A stretch of 64,000 nucleotides of DNA from Pseudovibrio ascidiaceicola (GTDB lineage Bacteria; Pseudomonadota; Alphaproteobacteria; Rhizobiales; Stappiaceae): contig NZ_FOSK01000009.1 of NCBI RefSeq assembly GCF_900114245.1, positions 62,001 through 126,000 on the forward strand, read 5' to 3'. The notes below the pieces were generated by a model. The model made no database searches, had not been told where the DNA came from, and worked only from the letters and a program-made list of their open reading frames with translations. The translations under genes and the position numbers were made by a program. Within the stretch, counting starts at the first letter, position 1. Each line of letters starts with the position of its first letter. Below are positions 26,238-35,590 of this stretch, one piece after another.

Positions 26238-26682
26238 GAATGTTCCTCAACTCGTATTCAACATTCAGCGGACTGCTCTTTAGACTAAACAGCCCGGAAT
26301 TGGGGTACGAATCCCCGCATTAACTCATGCGCGCATTTGTAACCTATAGTTTATGTAGAATGAACAGTTCACAGGGATGAAGTTAGTGGCGTTACCCGAG
26401 TTTTTACGCGAAAATCACGAAATTCCACTTTTGGACGGGTGAATTTTGCTGGCTCGGCAAATTTTTCCACGTCTCAGGCCACAATTCTTAATAGGTGCTA
26501 AAGCCTATGATTCTTTTCAGTGCTCTGATGTGCTCGGAATTTAGGTAGTGCTCTGCTTTTTAAGGATTCTTCGGTGTGTAAATATTAATAGAACCTTAAC
26601 ATTAACTTTTTGTTAACCATTGCCTAGGCACTTTCTACCTAGTTTAATTTACCAAATCTGTTCTCATAGGTTGTGCTGTCAG
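26238..26682. other. Divergent promoter region between fliO and flgB
   Basis: These 445 bases contain no convincing gene. The plus-strand side carries an exact CtrA-like box (26602-26616), described separately. No good sigma-54 promoter is present on either strand. Confidence 0.55.
26602..26617. promoter_or_regulatory. CtrA-like box upstream of flgB
   Basis: The sequence is TTAA-CTTTTTG-TTAAC, an exact match to the TTAA-N7-TTAAC consensus, extended to TTAACCA. It lies 66 bases before the flgB ATG, close enough to overlap a promoter. The operon it precedes encodes early (class II) basal body and export genes, the class that CtrA activates in Caulobacter. Confidence 0.6.
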
Positions 26683-27090
26683 ATGGCCTTAACTGATCTT
26701 CCGATGTTTCAGGCATTGCGCCAAAAGATGCAGTGGCACCAACAACGTCAGGGTGTACTGGCGGAAAATGTTGCCAATGCAGATACGCCTGGTTACCGCA
26801 GCAAGGACCTGAAGGATCTGAGCTTTGGTGACATGGTCCAGGCCGAGGCTGGAGCTGGAGCCTTGCGCCCTGTGGCAACCAATGCCGGGCACATCACAAG
26901 TGGTGGGATCAGCGCTGGTGTCGGGACGAAAGTAAGCAAGGCTTCCAGCTTTGAAAGAACCCCAGACGGCAACAGTGTGGTTCTTGAAGAGCAGATGATG
27001 AAGATCGCCGAGAACCAGATCGACTATCAGACAGCAACAAGCCTCTATACGCGCAGCCTTGGCATGTTCAAGACCGCGCTTAGACGATGA
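26683..27090 (+). CDS. flgB: Flagellar proximal rod protein FlgB
   Basis: FlgB (135 residues) is the rod protein nearest the export gate. It contains RQGVLAENVANADTPGYRSKDL and the C-terminal ENQIDYQTATSLYTRSLGMFKTALRR, both typical. The ATG at 26683 is used because MALTDLPMFQALRQKMQW is the family start; an upstream in-frame start would precede the conserved region by 21 residues with no homology. It is the first gene of flgB-flgC-fliE-fliQ-fliR-flhB and is preceded by a CtrA-like box. Confidence 0.94.
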   Translation: MALTDLPMFQALRQKMQWHQQRQGVLAENVANADTPGYRSKDLKDLSFGDMVQAEAGAGALRPVATNAGHITSGGISAGVGTKVSKASSFERTPDGNSVVLEEQMMKIAENQIDYQTATSLYTRSLGMFKTALRR

Positions 27091-27144
27091 GTGAGAGCAG
27101 TTGCCTTGGTGTGATGAGCACTGAGGTTAGTGTGGGAGGAACCC

Positions 27145-27555
27145 ATGGATTTTATTAAGTCGATGTTTATTGCGGCGTCCGGGCTGAAGGCTCAGACAGG
27201 TCGCATGCGGGTGATCGCAGAGAACATTGCCAACGCAGATTCCACCGGCCAGACACCGGGTGAGGATCCGTATCGCCGCAAGGTTCCTACATTCACAAAC
27301 AGCTTTGACAGCAAGGTGGAAGCTGAGCTGGTGAAGCTTGGCAAGGTGCGTGAAGACCAGAGTGAGTTCAAGCTTCGGTATGAGCCGGACCATCCGGCGG
27401 CCAATGACAAAGGCTATGTGAAGATGCCGAATGTGAGTACGCTGGTTGAGATGGCGGATATGCAGGAAGCGACCCGCTCTTATGAAGCGAACCTGAATGT
27501 GGTGAAGTCTTCACGTTCCATGATGCAGAAAACACTCGATATTCTTAGAGGTTGA
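27145..27555 (+). CDS. flgC: Flagellar proximal rod protein FlgC
   Basis: FlgC (136 residues) is a rod protein. The N-terminal SMFIAASGLKAQTGRMRVIAENIANADSTGQTPGE and the C-terminal MADMQEATRSYEANLNVVKSSRSMMQKTLDILRG are diagnostic. The ATG at 27145 has GGGAGGAA just upstream. It lies 54 bases after flgB and 35 before fliE. Confidence 0.95.
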   Translation: MDFIKSMFIAASGLKAQTGRMRVIAENIANADSTGQTPGEDPYRRKVPTFTNSFDSKVEAELVKLGKVREDQSEFKLRYEPDHPAANDKGYVKMPNVSTLVEMADMQEATRSYEANLNVVKSSRSMMQKTLDILRG

Positions 27556-27590
27556 TGACCGGTTGGCTGACACCGGAAGGAGATACAATC

Positions 27591-27899
27591 ATGTCTAATG
27601 CTTCTATTGCTGCAAGTGCTTATGCAAACACAGCAAAACTGAGCAATCCACTTGAAGCTGCCAGTGAGAGCGGTGACAAAAGCGGTGCTTTTGGCAATAT
27701 GGTTCAGTCTGCAATCAGCGAGATCAACGAGGGTGGTCAGGTTGCTGATGTGCAGTCCCTTAACCTGTTGCAGGGCAAAGCCAATGTGGTGGATGTGGTG
27801 ACAGCGGTTGCCGAAACTGAGCTTGCTCTGGAGACCGTCGTTTCGGTTCGTGATCGCGTTATTTCTGCGTATGAAGAAATTATGCGGATGCCAATCTAA
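27591..27899 (+). CDS. fliE: Flagellar hook-basal body complex protein FliE
   Basis: FliE (102 residues) joins the MS ring to the rod and contacts the export gate. It contains FGNMVQSAISEINEGGQ and the conserved C-terminal AVAETELALETVVSVRDRVISAYEEIMRMPI. The ATG at 27591 has GGAAGGAG seven bases upstream, so it is preferred to a start 13 codons earlier. It lies 57 bases before fliQ. Confidence 0.94.
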   Translation: MSNASIAASAYANTAKLSNPLEAASESGDKSGAFGNMVQSAISEINEGGQVADVQSLNLLQGKANVVDVVTAVAETELALETVVSVRDRVISAYEEIMRMPI

Positions 27900-27956
27900 C
27901 AGCTTGGCTATATGTGTCGGTGCCAAGATGATGAGCGAGAGGGTGGTTAAAGCAGG

Positions 27957-28223
27957 ATGAGCGGAGCAGAAGTGCTGGATATTGCCAGCGAGGGCATATG
28001 GACGCTTATTCTGGTGTCGTCTCCTGTGATGCTTATCGGGCTTCTGGTTGGTGTGATTGTTGCGCTGTTTCAGGCGCTGACACAAATTCAGGAACAGACG
28101 CTGGTGTTTGTTCCTAAGATCCTGAGTATCTTTATTGCGTTGCTCGTGACACTTCCTTTCATGGGGGAGTTGATGAATTCTTTTACAAACCGCATTGCCG
28201 GGTTGATTATCTCCGGATATTGA
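27957..28223 (+). CDS. fliQ: Flagellar export gate protein FliQ
   Basis: FliQ (88 residues) is a two-helix membrane subunit of the FliPQR export gate. It has two hydrophobic helices (about residues 16-42 and 52-75) and the conserved VALFQALTQIQEQTLVFVPKILSIF. It lies between fliE and fliR; fliR starts 43 bases downstream. Confidence 0.95.
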   Translation: MSGAEVLDIASEGIWTLILVSSPVMLIGLLVGVIVALFQALTQIQEQTLVFVPKILSIFIALLVTLPFMGELMNSFTNRIAGLIISGY

Positions 28224-28266
28224 GCGAGATACAGCGCAGGGCGGCGCGCATTCTGGGGGCAAATTT

Positions 28267-29040
28267 GTGACGGTCAATCTGGATTTTCTACCGGTGATCG
28301 TTATGGGTTTCCTGCTGATGTTTGCGCGTATCGGCACAATGTTTATGCTCGTGCCTGCCTTTGGTGAATCCTTCATTCCAGTCCGTGTCCGTTTGACCAT
28401 CGCGCTTTTGATGACTTACGTGCTGGCCCCCATCAATGCTAATCTTTATCCGCCAGATGCCATGAGCAGTCTGCCGCGCCTGCTGGGTTTGCTGGGTGGG
28501 GAGCTTTTGGTGGGGTTCTTTATCGGTCTGTCGATGAAGCTGATTTCCTACGCCCTTTCTACTGCTGGTACGATCATGGCCAACCAATCCGGCCTTGCTT
28601 TTGCGATGGGCGGTGATGCAACGAACTCTGGTCAGCAGGGCGCGTTGATGGGCAACTTCCTGAATGTGCTTGGCATCTGCATGGTGTTTGTGACCAACCT
28701 GCATTACGTGATGATTGCTGCCATGCAAGATAGTTTCACGCTGTTCCCTCCAGGTAATCCGCTGCCGGTTGGCGACCTCTCAGCACAGGCGATTGCGACG
28801 GTGTCGCACATGTTTTCTGTCGCCCTTCGCATGGGGGCCCCGTTCATCGTAGTCGGGATCGTGTTTTACTTCAGTCTGGGCCTGCTGAACAAGCTGATGC
28901 CACAGATGCAGATCTTCTTCATCGCCATGCCGGTCAATATTCTGATTGGGTTTGGTATCTTCTTGCTGCTGCTTTCAACGCTGATGGGTTTCTACCTGAC
29001 AGAGTTCCGAAATGCGCTTCAGCCGTTCCTGCTGAATTAA
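28267..29040 (+). CDS. fliR: Flagellar export gate protein FliR
   Basis: FliR (257 residues) is the largest subunit of the FliPQR gate, with about six membrane helices. It includes MFMLVPAFGESFIPVRVRLTIALLMTY, LLGGELLVGFFIGLSMKLISYAL and the C-terminal MQIFFIAMPVNILIGFGIFLLLLS. The start is a GTG at 28267. It lies 11 bases before flhB, with which it is fused in some clostridia. Confidence 0.95.
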   Translation: MTVNLDFLPVIVMGFLLMFARIGTMFMLVPAFGESFIPVRVRLTIALLMTYVLAPINANLYPPDAMSSLPRLLGLLGGELLVGFFIGLSMKLISYALSTAGTIMANQSGLAFAMGGDATNSGQQGALMGNFLNVLGICMVFVTNLHYVMIAAMQDSFTLFPPGNPLPVGDLSAQAIATVSHMFSVALRMGAPFIVVGIVFYFSLGLLNKLMPQMQIFFIAMPVNILIGFGIFLLLLSTLMGFYLTEFRNALQPFLLN

Positions 29041-29051
29041 CGAGGGATGTA

Positions 29052-30128
29052 ATGGCTGACGATACCGACGATTCGGAGAAAACCGAGGACCCCACCCAAA
29101 AACGGCTCGATGATGCATTCGAGAAAGGGGACATACCGAAATCGCAGGAAGTGAGTGCCTGGTTCTCGTTGTTGGGGACTGCTTTGGTGATTTCTTTCCT
29201 TGCTCCTGCGATGGTTGGGGGCATTTCTACAATTTTAAAGGGCTTTTTTGCCCATGCAGACACGATTGCTGTTGATCCGGGCGCTCTTGTTTTCCTTTTA
29301 GAAATAACTGGGCCCGAAATACTTGGTGTGGTGGCACTGCCGTTGCTCACACTTCTGGTGCTTGCCGTTGTTGGCAATGTGGTTCAGCACAAACCACTTT
29401 GGACAGCTGAACGGTTGAAGCCGAAGTTGAACAAGATCTCGCCGCTTTCAGGAATGAAGAGGTTGTTCTCTAAAGACAGCCTTGCGAACTTTCTGAAAGG
29501 GCTTGTGAAGATCATTGCGGTTGCTGTGGTTGTCTTTCTGGTGCTGTGGCCGGAAAGAGACCGTCTGGATACAGTGGTGTTCAGAGAAACGGGCCTTGTG
29601 CTGGAGGAGGTCCGCGAACTTGCTATTATGGTGATTGGAGCAATTCTTGCGCTTATGACTGTTGTTGCCGGAGCCGATTTGGTGTGGCAACGGAAAAAAT
29701 GGTTCGAAAAGCAAAAGATGACCCAGCAGGAAGTGAAAGAGGAATACAAGCAATCTGAGGGTGATCCCAAGATTAAAGCCAAAATTCGAGAGTTGCGCCT
29801 TCAGCGTTCACGCAACAGAATGATGGCAAGTGTGCCGGATGCGACGGTTGTTATTACAAACCCGACCCACTACGCGGTTGCCCTGAGTTATGAAGAGGGC
29901 ATGGGAGCACCGCAATGTGTTGCGCTTGGGGTGGATGAACTGGCGCTCCGCATACGAGAGGTTGCGAAAGAATCTGATGTGCCGATCGTGGAGAACCCAC
30001 CACTGGCACGTGCGTTGTATGCAACGATAGAATTGAATGATTATGTGCCTGAGGAGCACTACGCCGCGGTTGCTAAGGTGATTGGTTATGTCATGCAGCT
30101 GCGTAAAAAGAAGAGCTGGCGGTCTTAA
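29052..30128 (+). CDS. flhB: Flagellar export switch protein FlhB
   Basis: FlhB (358 residues) is the substrate-specificity switch of the flagellar export apparatus. Four membrane helices are followed by a cytoplasmic domain with the self-cleavage motif NPTH at residues 270-273, after which the protein cuts itself to change export from rod/hook to filament substrates. The N-terminal KTEDPTQKRLDDAFEKGDIPKSQEV is typical. It ends 95 bases before the cckA start and is the last structural gene of the flgB operon. Confidence 0.96.
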   Translation: MADDTDDSEKTEDPTQKRLDDAFEKGDIPKSQEVSAWFSLLGTALVISFLAPAMVGGISTILKGFFAHADTIAVDPGALVFLLEITGPEILGVVALPLLTLLVLAVVGNVVQHKPLWTAERLKPKLNKISPLSGMKRLFSKDSLANFLKGLVKIIAVAVVVFLVLWPERDRLDTVVFRETGLVLEEVRELAIMVIGAILALMTVVAGADLVWQRKKWFEKQKMTQQEVKEEYKQSEGDPKIKAKIRELRLQRSRNRMMASVPDATVVITNPTHYAVALSYEEGMGAPQCVALGVDELALRIREVAKESDVPIVENPPLARALYATIELNDYVPEEHYAAVAKVIGYVMQLRKKKSWRS

Positions 30129-30223
30129 CGGCACATGCGTGTCGGAGTGTCGGCTTTGGAGCGGACTATTCTCATGGCGCGATGGAGTCAAATCGTCTGC
30201 GGGGCAGCCGTAGAGAGGGTAAG

Positions 30224-32788
30224 ATGACGAAGACCGAAGCGCGGCGACCTGAGCCGGTGATAGACAGGACAGACAAGGGCGGCAGCCTTGGGGCCTTGAT
30301 GCTGCTTGCATTAGGCCTTGTCGCAGCGACAGCCGCCTTTGCGTTAATGCGCAAAGAACAGGCAGAGCCCTATATTCTCGGGCTTCTGGGTGTTCTGGCT
30401 GTTGTCGGGGTGTTTTCTCTCTTTGCTATGGCAATCGGGCTTTTGCGGTTTATCTCTAAAACTCATCGCAATCCGCTTGCTGAATCCTTCATGAACTCAC
30501 TGGATGATGGCGTGCTTCTCGCTGATCACAATGGCCGTATCATTTACGCCAACCAGTCCTATGCTGAGTTGACGGGGGCCCGTGGGCCTGCGGATGTGCG
30601 CACGGTGGAGCGGGTGTTTTCGTCAGACCCGGATGCCGCTGATGCCATTTTCCGACTGTCGCAAGCGGTGCGGAGCGGGCGTTACGCGACAGAAGAAGTG
30701 CGCCTGCCGAATGCGGTTGGTGAGGTTGCCAGCGGTGCGCGCTGGTACCGTATTAGCGTAAGGCCGTTGGATCAGGACGCTGCGGTTGGCGTTGAAAGCG
30801 GCATAACCATCTGGCAGGTCTCTGATATCACTCGTGACCGAACCGAACAGGAAAACTCCTTCCAGGAGCTGCAGCGAGTTATCAATTTCCTCGATCATGC
30901 ACCCTGTGGGTTCTTCTCTTCGGACAGCACTGGCAAGTTGGTTTACCTGAATGCGACACTTGCTGACTGGCTTGGCTATGATCTGACCCAATTCATCTCC
31001 GGCGAACTGTCTTTGAAAGACATCGTGCGCGGAGAAGGGGCGGCTCTTGTTGAGGCGCTGCTGGGCTCTGAGGGTGAAGTTAAGACCGAGAGCTTTGATA
31101 TTGATCTGGTGACCCGCAATGGCACCGGTCTGCCTGTGCGCCTAGTGCACCGTGTTCCGTTTGGAGCTGATGGGCTTGCTGGTGACAGTCGTACGCTTGT
31201 GATCAATCGCTCTGCGGGCAATGATGATGAGGAAGCGCTGCGGGCTGCCGAGGTTCGCTTCTCACGCTTCTTCAACAATACGCCTGTTGCGATTGCCTCT
31301 ATCGACAAGAATGGTCTTGTGGAACGCACCAATGGCCCGTTCATGCGCTTGTTTGAGCAGGGTGAAGGCCTTGGCAAGGATGTAAAGCTCACCGAGTTCG
31401 TCGTTGAAACTGACCGTGTTGCTCTGCAAAGTGCGCTGGAAGAAGCTGCGCTGGGCAAGAGCGAGATTGCGCCGCTTGATGTCTCGCTTAAAGGGAATGG
31501 TGATCCGCGCTCCGCGACCTTCTACGTTTCTGCAGTACAGGACAGCCAGGCCGGTGAAGATGCTGCGGTGATCTACGTTCTGGAAACCACCCAGCAGCGC
31601 GCGCTTGAAGCTCAGTTTGCCCAGAGCCAGAAGATGCAGGCGATCGGTCAGCTGGCTGGTGGTGTTGCACATGATTTCAATAACGTTTTGACAGCTATTA
31701 TCGGGTTTTCCGATCTGCTGCTGGCAAGCCACCGTCCAACGGATCCGGCGTTCCAGGACATCATGAACATCAAGCAGAATGCAAACAGGGCCGCTGGTCT
31801 TGTGCGTCAGTTACTTGCGTTCTCGCGTCGTCAGACCTTGCGTCCGCAGGAGCTGGCACTTGCGGATGTGCTTGCAGATGTTTCTATTTTGCTGGATCGT
31901 TTGCTTGGGGAGAAGATTGAGCTGAAGCTTGTTCATGGACGCGAGTTGTGGCCTGTGATGGCGGATGTGAACCAGCTTGAGCAGGTGATCGTCAACCTTG
32001 CGGTGAATGCCCGTGATGCGATGGAAGGCGGCGGTGAGGTCTCTATTCGTACGCTCAACGTTGAAGAAGCTGTTTCCAAAACCTATGAAAATACGCGCGG
32101 TATGCCTGCGGGTGAGTATGTGCTGATCGAGGTTGCTGATAACGGCCACGGCATGTCGCAGGACGTGATGGACAAGATTTTTGAGCCGTTCTTCTCGACC
32201 AAAGATGTTGGTAAGGGAACGGGGCTTGGGCTTTCAACTGTTTATGGCATTGTGAAGCAGACTGGCGGCTATGTGTTCTGCACCAGTGAAGTTGGCGTGG
32301 GCACTACGTTCCGCATCTTCCTGCCACGTCACATCTCCACCGAGAAGGAAGAGGTTGTTGAGGTTAAGCCGGAACAGGAAGTGACCGAAGCAGACCTGAC
32401 AGGTTCTGCCACCATCTTGCTTGTTGAGGATGAAGAGGCTGTGCGGGCCTTTGCTGCACGTGCCTTGAGTGGCCGGGGTTATGAGGTGTTTGAAGCTGGT
32501 TCCGGCACTGAGGCACTGGAAGTGATGGAAGAGACCGGCGGGGCAGTCGACCTTGTGGTTTCTGATGTGGTGATGCCGGAGATGGATGGACCAAGCCTGC
32601 TTATTGAGCTGCGCAAGACGCGTCCTGACCTGAAGATCATCTTTGTTTCTGGTTATGCCGAGGATGCGTTTGAGAAGAACCTGCCTGCTGAGGAGAGTTT
32701 CACCTTCTTGCCGAAGCCGTTCACGCTTAAACAGCTTGCAACAACTGTGAAAGAAACTCTGGAAGCCAAGACGCAAGAGCGTGCTTAG
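30224..32788 (+). CDS. cckA: Hybrid sensor histidine kinase CckA
   Basis: CckA (854 residues) is the membrane-bound kinase/phosphatase that, through ChpT, phosphorylates CtrA and CpdR and controls the cell cycle and motility in alphaproteobacteria. Two membrane helices (about residues 22-41 and 50-74) are followed by PAS-type domains, a HisKA domain with phospho-accepting His483 in GGVAHDFNN, a HATPase domain and a C-terminal receiver with Asp781 in [12 protein letters not shown]. The ATG at 30224 is chosen for its ribosome binding site GAGAGGG and because it begins the conserved region; an upstream frame from 30182 adds only 14 residues. It follows flhB closely and may read through from the flagellar operon, an arrangement that fits CtrA control of motility. 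Confidence 0.93.
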   Translation: MTKTEARRPEPVIDRTDKGGSLGALMLLALGLVAATAAFALMRKEQAEPYILGLLGVLAVVGVFSLFAMAIGLLRFISKTHRNPLAESFMNSLDDGVLLADHNGRIIYANQSYAELTGARGPADVRTVERVFSSDPDAADAIFRLSQAVRSGRYATEEVRLPNAVGEVASGARWYRISVRPLDQDAAVGVESGITIWQVSDITRDRTEQENSFQELQRVINFLDHAPCGFFSSDSTGKLVYLNATLADWLGYDLTQFISGELSLKDIVRGEGAALVEALLGSEGEVKTESFDIDLVTRNGTGLPVRLVHRVPFGADGLAGDSRTLVINRSAGNDDEEALRAAEVRFSRFFNNTPVAIASIDKNGLVERTNGPFMRLFEQGEGLGKDVKLTEFVVETDRVALQSALEEAALGKSEIAPLDVSLKGNGDPRSATFYVSAVQDSQAGEDAAVIYVLETTQQRALEAQFAQSQKMQAIGQLAGGVAHDFNNVLTAIIGFSDLLLASHRPTDPAFQDIMNIKQNANRAAGLVRQLLAFSRRQTLRPQELALADVLADVSILLDRLLGEKIELKLVHGRELWPVMADVNQLEQVIVNLAVNARDAMEGGGEVSIRTLNVEEAVSKTYENTRGMPAGEYVLIEVADNGHGMSQDVMDKIFEPFFSTKDVGKGTGLGLSTVYGIVKQTGGYVFCTSEVGVGTTFRIFLPRHISTEKEEVVEVKPEQEVTEADLTGSATILLVEDEEAVRAFAARALSGRGYEVFEAGSGTEALEVMEETGGAVDLVVSDVVMPEMDGPSLLIELRKTRPDLKIIFVSGYAEDAFEKNLPAEESFTFLPKPFTLKQLATTVKETLEAKTQERA

Positions 32789-32807
32789 TTTCTTGCTCTT
32801 TAATGCA

Positions 32808-32844
32808 AAAGGCCGGAGAGCTGGGAAGCTTTCCGGCCTTTTTT
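32808..32844 (+). terminator. Terminator of cckA
   Basis: The stem AAAGGCCGG (32808-32816) pairs with CCGGCCTTT (32833-32841) and continues with TTT. It lies 20 bases after the cckA stop codon. Confidence 0.9.
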
Positions 32845-32857
32845 GAATCTTGGATGC

Positions 32858-33325
32858 TTAGCAGCCCGCAGATGATTCCGCATTGGCCTTCAAACGCTGA
32901 AGGCTCTGCATGGATCCCGGATTGCCTGGAAGTTGGAAAGACTGTTCTTGCGGGGTGTAGATGTTATTGACTAGGGCAAGGTCCTGCACAACGTTTGTAC
33001 GGCACTGTGCGCCAGAGAAGCGCACCCGAATACGATATGCGCGCTCACCAGAGTCAGAGGCGCCGAACTCGTTATCCAAAACAGCGTTTTCGCCGCGCAC
33101 GTAGCTTTCCATCACCACCATGTTTGGTTCATTCTGCTGCACGATGGTGCCGCGTGCACTTGCGCTGTCTACCAGTGTTTTGCGAACAGTTTCAGGTGAC
33201 GCGTTGATCTGAATCTGCTGGGAATCTGAGTCTGCACGAATGGCAGGCTGACCGCTGCGATTGGATGGGCCGCTTTGGCAAGCTGCAAGAGCTGCAGTTA
33301 ATCCGATAAAAATAAGTTTCTTCAT
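32858..33325 (-). CDS. Small lipoprotein of unknown function
   Basis: This 155-residue protein has a lipoprotein signal peptide (MKKLIFIGLTAALAAC) with lipobox LAAC, so it is probably anchored in a membrane facing the periplasm. The mature part has two more cysteines (in GAQCRTNVV and at the very C-terminus, SSAGC) that might pair. I recognise no domain. The ATG at 33325 is preferred over a start 29 codons upstream because AGGA precedes it and the signal peptide begins there. It is convergent with cckA. Confidence 0.75.
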   Translation of the reverse strand: MKKLIFIGLTAALAACQSGPSNRSGQPAIRADSDSQQIQINASPETVRKTLVDSASARGTIVQQNEPNMVVMESYVRGENAVLDNEFGASDSGERAYRIRVRFSGAQCRTNVVQDLALVNNIYTPQEQSFQLPGNPGSMQSLQRLKANAESSAGC

Positions 33326-33719
33326 AGCGTAAATCCTGCGGGTGACAAAAACAGAAGCAGCTGCCGCCAACCGCGAAATTCTGTTTGGCGTGATTTCAAT
33401 GGAGCCACCCAATGAATGGGATCGGCCTTTCTCGCATATGCCCGCCAGATGGCGTTTTGATGAGCACTATATGACCACAAGATGCAGATGCGCCAATAGA
33501 AACACAGAGATGTAAAGTTCTATAGCTTTAGAACACCTAAAATAATCGGGACCGAAAAACAACGGAATCTTTTGATCAAAGAGCTGTGAACGTCTCTGCA
33601 TGATTTGAGTTGATTGAAAGTGTCGGGGTGAGCCGAAGAAGCAACGCAGATTGCCCATAAAAAAATCCGGGTTGGATTGACCAGCCCGGATTTGCATTTC
33701 TGTTTGGTTTAAAAGCTGC
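33326..33719. other. Spacer between lipoprotein and psuG, with the psuG terminator
   Basis: No convincing gene is present. The only clear element is the psuG terminator at 33657-33693. A minus-strand reading frame at 33467-33697 overlaps that terminator and has no ribosome binding site or recognisable features, so it is not called. Confidence 0.6.
33657..33693 (-). terminator. Terminator of psuK-psuG
   Basis: Read on the minus strand, AAATCCGGGCTGG pairs with CCAACCCGGATTT (one G-T pair) around TCAAT and is followed by TTTTATGG. It lies 26 bases past the psuG stop codon. Confidence 0.9.
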
Positions 33720-34634
33720 TTATGCAGTCAAACCACAGGCGATTTTTGTTGCAAGCTTTGCGTTGTTTTTAACCAGCGCAATGTTGGTTGCAAGGCTGCG
33801 GCCCTTGGTGCGCTCGAAAATGTCTTGCAGCACGAACGGTGTTACTTCCTTGCCGGTGACGTTCTGTTCTTCAGCTGCCTGAATGGATGCATCAATGAAC
33901 ACCTGCATTTCGTCAGATGGAATTTCATCTTCTACAGGTACCGGGTTGGTGACCAGCATGCCGCCGTGATCGCCAAATGTTTCGCGGAACTTGATCAGTT
34001 TGGAGATGTCGGAAGCATCGTCCAGGCTGTAAGGCGCTTTGATCTTTGAATCGCGAGACCAGAAGGCTGGTACGTTTTCACAGTTGAACCCAATGACCGG
34101 AACGCCGCGTGTTTCCAGAACTTCAAGTGTCTTTGGAATGTCGAGCAGGGCTTTTGCGCCTGCGGAAACAACGCAAACTGGAGTGCGGGACAGCTCATCC
34201 AGATCAGCTGAGATATCGAAGCTGGTTTCTGCGCCCTTGTGGACACCGCCGATGCCGCCGGTTGCGAATACGCGGATGCCAGCTGCGTGTGCCGCCATCA
34301 TGGTTGCGGCTACGGTTGTGGAACCGTTTTTACCCAGCGCCATAGCGAAGGACAGATCTGCGCGGGAGCACTTCATGACGTCTTTGGCGTTTGCCAGTTC
34401 TTCCAGAGTGCTGTCTTCCAGACCTACGTGAAGTTCACCATTCAACACTGCGATTGTTGCAGGGACCGCGCCACCGTCGCGGATGATCTGTTCTACTTCG
34501 CGGGCAGTCTCAACGTTTTGCGGATACGGCATACCATGGGTAATGATGGTGGACTCCAGCGCAACAATAGGGGCGCCATTGCTCAGAGCATCTGCAACTT
34601 CTTTTGAATGATGGATTTTAATTGAACTTCCCAT
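33720..34634 (-). CDS. psuG: Pseudouridine-5'-phosphate glycosidase PsuG
   Basis: PsuG (304 residues) reversibly splits pseudouridine 5'-phosphate into uracil and ribose 5-phosphate, breaking the C-C glycosidic bond. The sequence carries the family landmarks GAPIVALESTIITHGMPYPQN, TTVAATMMAAHAAGIRVFATGGIGGVHKG and the VSAGAKALLDIPKTLEVLE stretch, and near the C-terminus the LATNIALVKNNAKLA region. It lies 32 bases after psuK and shares a terminator with it. Together they let the cell salvage pseudouridine released by RNA turnover. Confidence 0.95.
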   Translation of the reverse strand: MGSSIKIHHSKEVADALSNGAPIVALESTIITHGMPYPQNVETAREVEQIIRDGGAVPATIAVLNGELHVGLEDSTLEELANAKDVMKCSRADLSFAMALGKNGSTTVAATMMAAHAAGIRVFATGGIGGVHKGAETSFDISADLDELSRTPVCVVSAGAKALLDIPKTLEVLETRGVPVIGFNCENVPAFWSRDSKIKAPYSLDDASDISKLIKFRETFGDHGGMLVTNPVPVEDEIPSDEMQVFIDASIQAAEEQNVTGKEVTPFVLQDIFERTKGRSLATNIALVKNNAKLATKIACGLTA

Positions 34635-34666
34635 GGTTTTCCCAGTCTTTCGTATGTTGTTGGTGC

Positions 34667-35590
34667 TTAGGCATGTTCTAATAAACGAGCTTTAAGCGAT
34701 TGGGGTGAAAGCGTTTCTGGCGCGGCGCCAGTCGCTTCCACTGTAATTGATGCAGAAGCAAGGCCGCTTTTTACTGCTGAAACCGGGGCTTCATTGAGGC
34801 AGCTTGCATAAAGAAAGCCTGCAATGAAGGCATCACCGGCACCGGTGACATCCACGGGAACAACAGAAAATGGAGTGTGCGAGCTTGTGCTGCCTGCACA
34901 GTGAAGAGCCAGTGGTTTGTTGGAATTGCTGACCAGAACAATTGGAATGCCCGCAGATGCCAGCTTTAGAGCTAGTTCTTCTGCTGAGAATTCTCCTGGT
35001 TTGCACTCCAACAGAGCTGTGGCTTCATCTGTGTTGGTAAAAAGAATGTCGATTTTTGAGAGGAGGGAACGCAGTTTGGGCGCCTTCGCAATTGAGACAG
35101 TGTCCGCTGCGAGAAGGCGATGCTCCTTGGCATCGGCGAGTGAGAGAAGCGTTGCTTCTTCCAGATTTGTTTCGCAGAGCCAGATATCGCAGTCCAGCAG
35201 TGCTTGCGGAATTGGATTTGCTTCTGAGAAACTTACCTTGGCTGTGATTTCACTGTCCGAAATAGCTGAGAATAACGTGCCATCCGGATTGTGAAGCGCC
35301 AGATAGGATCCGGTTCTCCCATCTGTGACAGTGGTGATACTGGAAGTATCAATCCCGCACTCAGTCAGACTTTTTGCGAGGAATGCTCCGTCTGCATCGT
35401 CACCCAGACATCCATGCATTGTTGGTTGCATGCCCAGCCGGGCCATTGCGCGTGCAATGTTTGCTCCAACACCTCCAGCACGGGACATAATTTTCCCGGG
35501 TGTTGAGGTGTCCGGCTTGAATGGTCGATCTGCGTGGGCAATCCTGTCCAGATGGATTGCTCCGATTACTCCGACCTGTTTAGTGGACAT
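34667..35590 (-). CDS. psuK: Pseudouridine kinase, PfkB family (PsuK)
   Basis: This 307-residue PfkB-type sugar kinase is likely to phosphorylate pseudouridine to its 5'-phosphate, the substrate of PsuG. The N-terminal SRAGGVGANIARAMARLG and the C-terminal catalytic motif VDVTGAGDAFIAGFLY, with the base Asp, are the PfkB signatures. The assignment rests on the family and on psuG following directly; the fold alone does not define the substrate. The ATG at 35590 has GGAGGAA upstream and is preferred over a start 24 codons earlier. Confidence 0.88.
   Translation of the reverse strand: MSTKQVGVIGAIHLDRIAHADRPFKPDTSTPGKIMSRAGGVGANIARAMARLGMQPTMHGCLGDDADGAFLAKSLTECGIDTSSITTVTDGRTGSYLALHNPDGTLFSAISDSEITAKVSFSEANPIPQALLDCDIWLCETNLEEATLLSLADAKEHRLLAADTVSIAKAPKLRSLLSKIDILFTNTDEATALLECKPGEFSAEELALKLASAGIPIVLVSNSNKPLALHCAGSTSSHTPFSVVPVDVTGAGDAFIAGFLYASCLNEAPVSAVKSGLASASITVEATGAAPETLSPQSLKARLLEHA

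Noticed and set aside
26343-26360. Weak sigma-54 match upstream of fliO on the minus strand
   Set aside because: The spacing fits but the elements (AGGTTA, GCGC) match poorly.
30133-30227. A 30-codon frame between flhB and cckA
   Set aside because: No ribosome binding site, and it overlaps the cckA start; a leader peptide cannot be supported.
33467-33697. A 76-codon minus-strand frame
   Set aside because: It overlaps the psuG terminator, has no ribosome binding site and shows no recognisable features.
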